This document shows positions 5,825 to 6,094 of a DNA stretch of 6,094 nt, piece by piece. The notes under the pieces were generated by a model. It did no database searches and was not told where the DNA came from. It worked only from the letters and a program-made list of their open reading frames with translations. A program made the translations under genes and the position numbers. The stretch comes from Alphaproteobacteria bacterium (GTDB taxonomy: Bacteria > Pseudomonadota > Alphaproteobacteria > UBA3830). How positions within the stretch are numbered: the first letter of the stretch is position 1; each line of letters opens with the position of its first letter. The stretch spans positions 1 through 6,094 of the forward strand of contig BNWJ01000082.1 of NCBI GenBank assembly GCA_025998735.1. The letters run 5' to 3'.

Positions 5825-6094
5825 GTGTGTCCAGTTTATTTGGTAACAATTCCTTAGTGTCTCACTAGTCAAACTAGTGGCTTACCTATCAATGAGTTAG
5901 TCCAACACGGTAGAGATTAGCAATCAGCCGTTATCGAGTCCTTGGAGCCGAAGCAGTAATGTTAGGTTTAAGCGTAGGGCCGAGAGCACGAGAGCCGGAA
6001 TGGGTAAGCGTGAAGTGATTGAGCCTCGAAATTGAACTAGTGGCAGAAGCCGATTCTTTCGATTTGGAAGCAGGCAACATTCCGTACGACGATA
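5825..6094 (+). ncRNA. Probable group II intron, 5' part (domain I), truncated by window end
   Basis: The segment starts GTGTGTCCAG, which fits the conserved group II 5' end (GUGYG). It has no long ORF on either strand but is rich in paired elements. GGTAA (5842-5846) pairs with TTACC (5882-5886) around a perfect 7-bp hairpin CACTAGT-CAA-ACTAGTG (5863-5879), and many purine-rich loop-like strings such as GAAGCAGTAATG and GGAAGCAGGCAACA follow. CGTACG (6083-6088) can pair with TGTACG (5813-5818, positions -12 to -7 of the upstream sequence, one G-U), which is where an EBS2-IBS2 contact is expected. EBS1, domains II-VI and a reverse transcriptase/maturase ORF would lie after the window. The general look recalls bacterial IIB introns, but class and exact boundary are uncertain. 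Other structured RNAs (tmRNA, RNase P RNA) were considered and lack their hallmark strings here. Confidence 0.55.

Noticed and set aside
1..6094. CRISPR array, tRNA or rRNA genes, complete insertion sequence
   Set aside because: No regularly spaced direct repeats, no tRNA cloverleaf with a CCA-type end, no rRNA signatures and no transposase ORF were seen on either strand.

Overview
The window looks like chromosomal DNA of a Gram-negative bacterium, most likely an alphaproteobacterium. It has a lipid A gene (lpxC), a DapE-type diaminopimelate pathway enzyme and a K+-independent H+-translocating pyrophosphatase. The compact genes, short palindromic intergenic repeats and a probable group II intron would suit a host-associated lineage, but that placement is inference and no species is claimed. 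All convincing genes are on the + strand.

Layout. Bases 1-1284 hold the C-terminal part of a membrane pyrophosphatase (hppA), whose 5' part lies before the window. Bases 1285-1480 form a spacer largely filled by an imperfect 105-base palindromic element (1308-1412) that can fold into a multi-armed cloverleaf or cruciform. Next comes an envelope gene cluster: lpxC (1481-2332), a family 8 glycosyltransferase (2426-3457) and dapE (3477-4619). The last two are 19 bases apart and are probably cotranscribed. An 89-base gap then leads to a small gene (4709-4999) for an exported protein with an acidic segment and an extreme lysine-rich tail, which I do not recognise.

From 5000 to about 5824 there is no convincing long gene. 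This stretch holds short palindromes, a second structured repeat (5363-5445) that resembles one arm of the first, a possible 28-codon ORF behind a perfect AGGAGG (5680-5766), and a strong hairpin (5776-5815). From about 5825 to the window end the sequence looks like the 5' part of a group II intron. It opens with GTGTG, is dense in paired segments, has no long ORF, and contains a candidate EBS2 (6083-6088) complementary to the six bases at -12 to -7 of the proposed upstream exon. The maturase ORF and the 3' end would lie beyond the window.

How the genes fit together. LpxC commits UDP-sugar to lipid A. The GT8 enzyme probably adds a hexose to lipopolysaccharide or another surface glycan. DapE supplies meso-diaminopimelate and lysine for peptidoglycan and protein. 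The pyrophosphatase removes PPi made by biosynthesis and conserves its energy as a proton gradient. The most notable items are the lysine-rich exported protein, the palindromic repeats, the duplicated hydrophobic C-terminal motif of the GT8 enzyme and the putative intron.
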